A stretch of 64,000 nucleotides of DNA from Carya illinoinensis (Eukaryota > Streptophyta > Magnoliopsida > Fagales > Juglandaceae): assembly GCF_018687715.1 (NCBI RefSeq), contig NC_056757.1, positions 28,439,501-28,503,500 of the forward strand, in the 5' to 3' direction. The translations under genes were made by a program, and so were the position numbers. Below the pieces are notes generated by a model. It made no database searches. It saw only the letters and a list, made by a program, of their open reading frames with translations, and was not told the origin of the DNA. Below are positions 63,438 to 64,000 of the stretch, piece after piece (position 1 is the stretch's first letter; the number at the start of each line of letters is the position of its first letter).

Positions 63438-64000
63438 CTGATAACAATAAGCAAAGTGCTCCATTAAAAATTTAATGCATACAAGCATACAAAAACCTAA
63501 GCATTTCCTTATGATATTATACACAAACAGGCAACTATAAAGAAAAAAGATCTTACTGCAATATTTTAGCTTGAAGATTCTTCACAAAAACCAAATATGT
63601 TGCCCAATAGTTCCATAAAATCTACTTATATATATATAAAAAAAATAGTTTCATAAAATCTAATGACTAGTTCCTTTACTTCTTGAATGTGTAAAGCAAA
63701 ATGGTGTTGCTGCTGTTTACTTCTTGTACGATGATGCCTTCATGTAACTTCCAGTGGAGACAGTACTTGCATGATTTGAAGTATTTCACTAGCCATTTCA
63801 CCCATCCTCTCGCGTTTTAAATGTATTTATATACTTTTTTTTTTTAATGTCGAGGAACCTTTCCAAGGCAGGTCCCTTCAAACTCATCCCTGTAGAGTAT
63901 TTATATACTTATATTAAGCAGAGTCTGCAAATCACGCAAACTCAAAACCAGCTTGAAGCGATACAAAATTCTCTAAAAGATATGGAAACCCAACTTGTCG
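63438..64000. other. right edge, no complete feature besides the SINE tail
   Basis: AT-rich spacer. The last ~80 bp on the plus strand read open as a Gln-rich helix (QITQTQNQLEAIQNSLKD, then METQLV), reminiscent of a coiled coil in Ty3-type gag proteins, but the window ends too soon to tell. Confidence 0.3.
63835..63897 (-). repeat. SINE 3'-end fragment
   Basis: On the minus strand CCTGCCTTGGAAAGGTTCC and TCGACATTAAAAAAA match the last ~50 bp and tail of the SINE at 39235-39494 (CCTGCCTTGGAGAAGTTCC, TGACATCAAAAAAA). Confidence 0.7.

Overview
The window is nuclear DNA of a flowering plant. The genes are intron-rich, the spacers are AT-rich and packed with MITEs, and about 22 kb is LTR retrotransposon. 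The proteins are clearly eudicot. Several short inverted-repeat families resemble ones I associate with woody Fagales such as the walnut family, but that placement is an impression that I could not test.

Layout, left to right: (1) 1-6494, the 3' part of a decayed Ty3/Gypsy chromovirus (Tekay-like) with its whole 3' LTR. (2) 7696-8610 (-), a DUF4283/zinc-knuckle pseudogene. (3) 9130-15020 (-), an intact 13-exon GH1 beta-glucosidase closest to BGLU40. (4) 15.3-20.2 kb, MITEs, including a three-level nest. (5) 22371-23279 (+), DRL1/KTI12, with no intron in its CDS. (6) 24780-34003 (-), a full-length Ty1/Copia SIRE-like element (TSD AAGTA) that carries two antisense coiled-coil ORFs. (7) 37755-42541 (+), a QUASIMODO2-like methyltransferase with 8 coding exons and a damaged splice donor. 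(8) 44.2-45.4 kb, a tRNA-type SINE split by a hAT MITE. (9) 45771-48647 (+), a 14-3-3 gene. (10) 50135-52444 (-), an EAF7/MRGBP-like NuA4 subunit. (11) 54966-60380 (+), a full-length Ty1/Copia Tork-like element (TSD ATATG) with 13 nonsense codons and no frameshift. (12) 60742-63437 (-), a broken PPR gene like At1g26460.

The host genes act separately: beta-glucoside hydrolysis, Elongator-linked tRNA/growth control, Golgi pectin methylation, phosphoprotein binding, histone acetylation and organelle RNA processing. What links them is synteny. From memory, their Arabidopsis counterparts fall in two small chromosome-1 intervals (At1g1386x-1387x and At1g2646x-2656x), so this looks like an ancestral block that was later split.

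Exon coordinates come from hand reading of splice sites; coding phase closes exactly for all five intact gene models. The observations I value most are the antisense ORFs with their own TATA boxes in the SIRE-like element, an in-frame 96-bp intron-like segment between gag and pol of the Ty3 element, four GC-AG introns in two adjacent genes, and a GA-AG donor in the methyltransferase gene.
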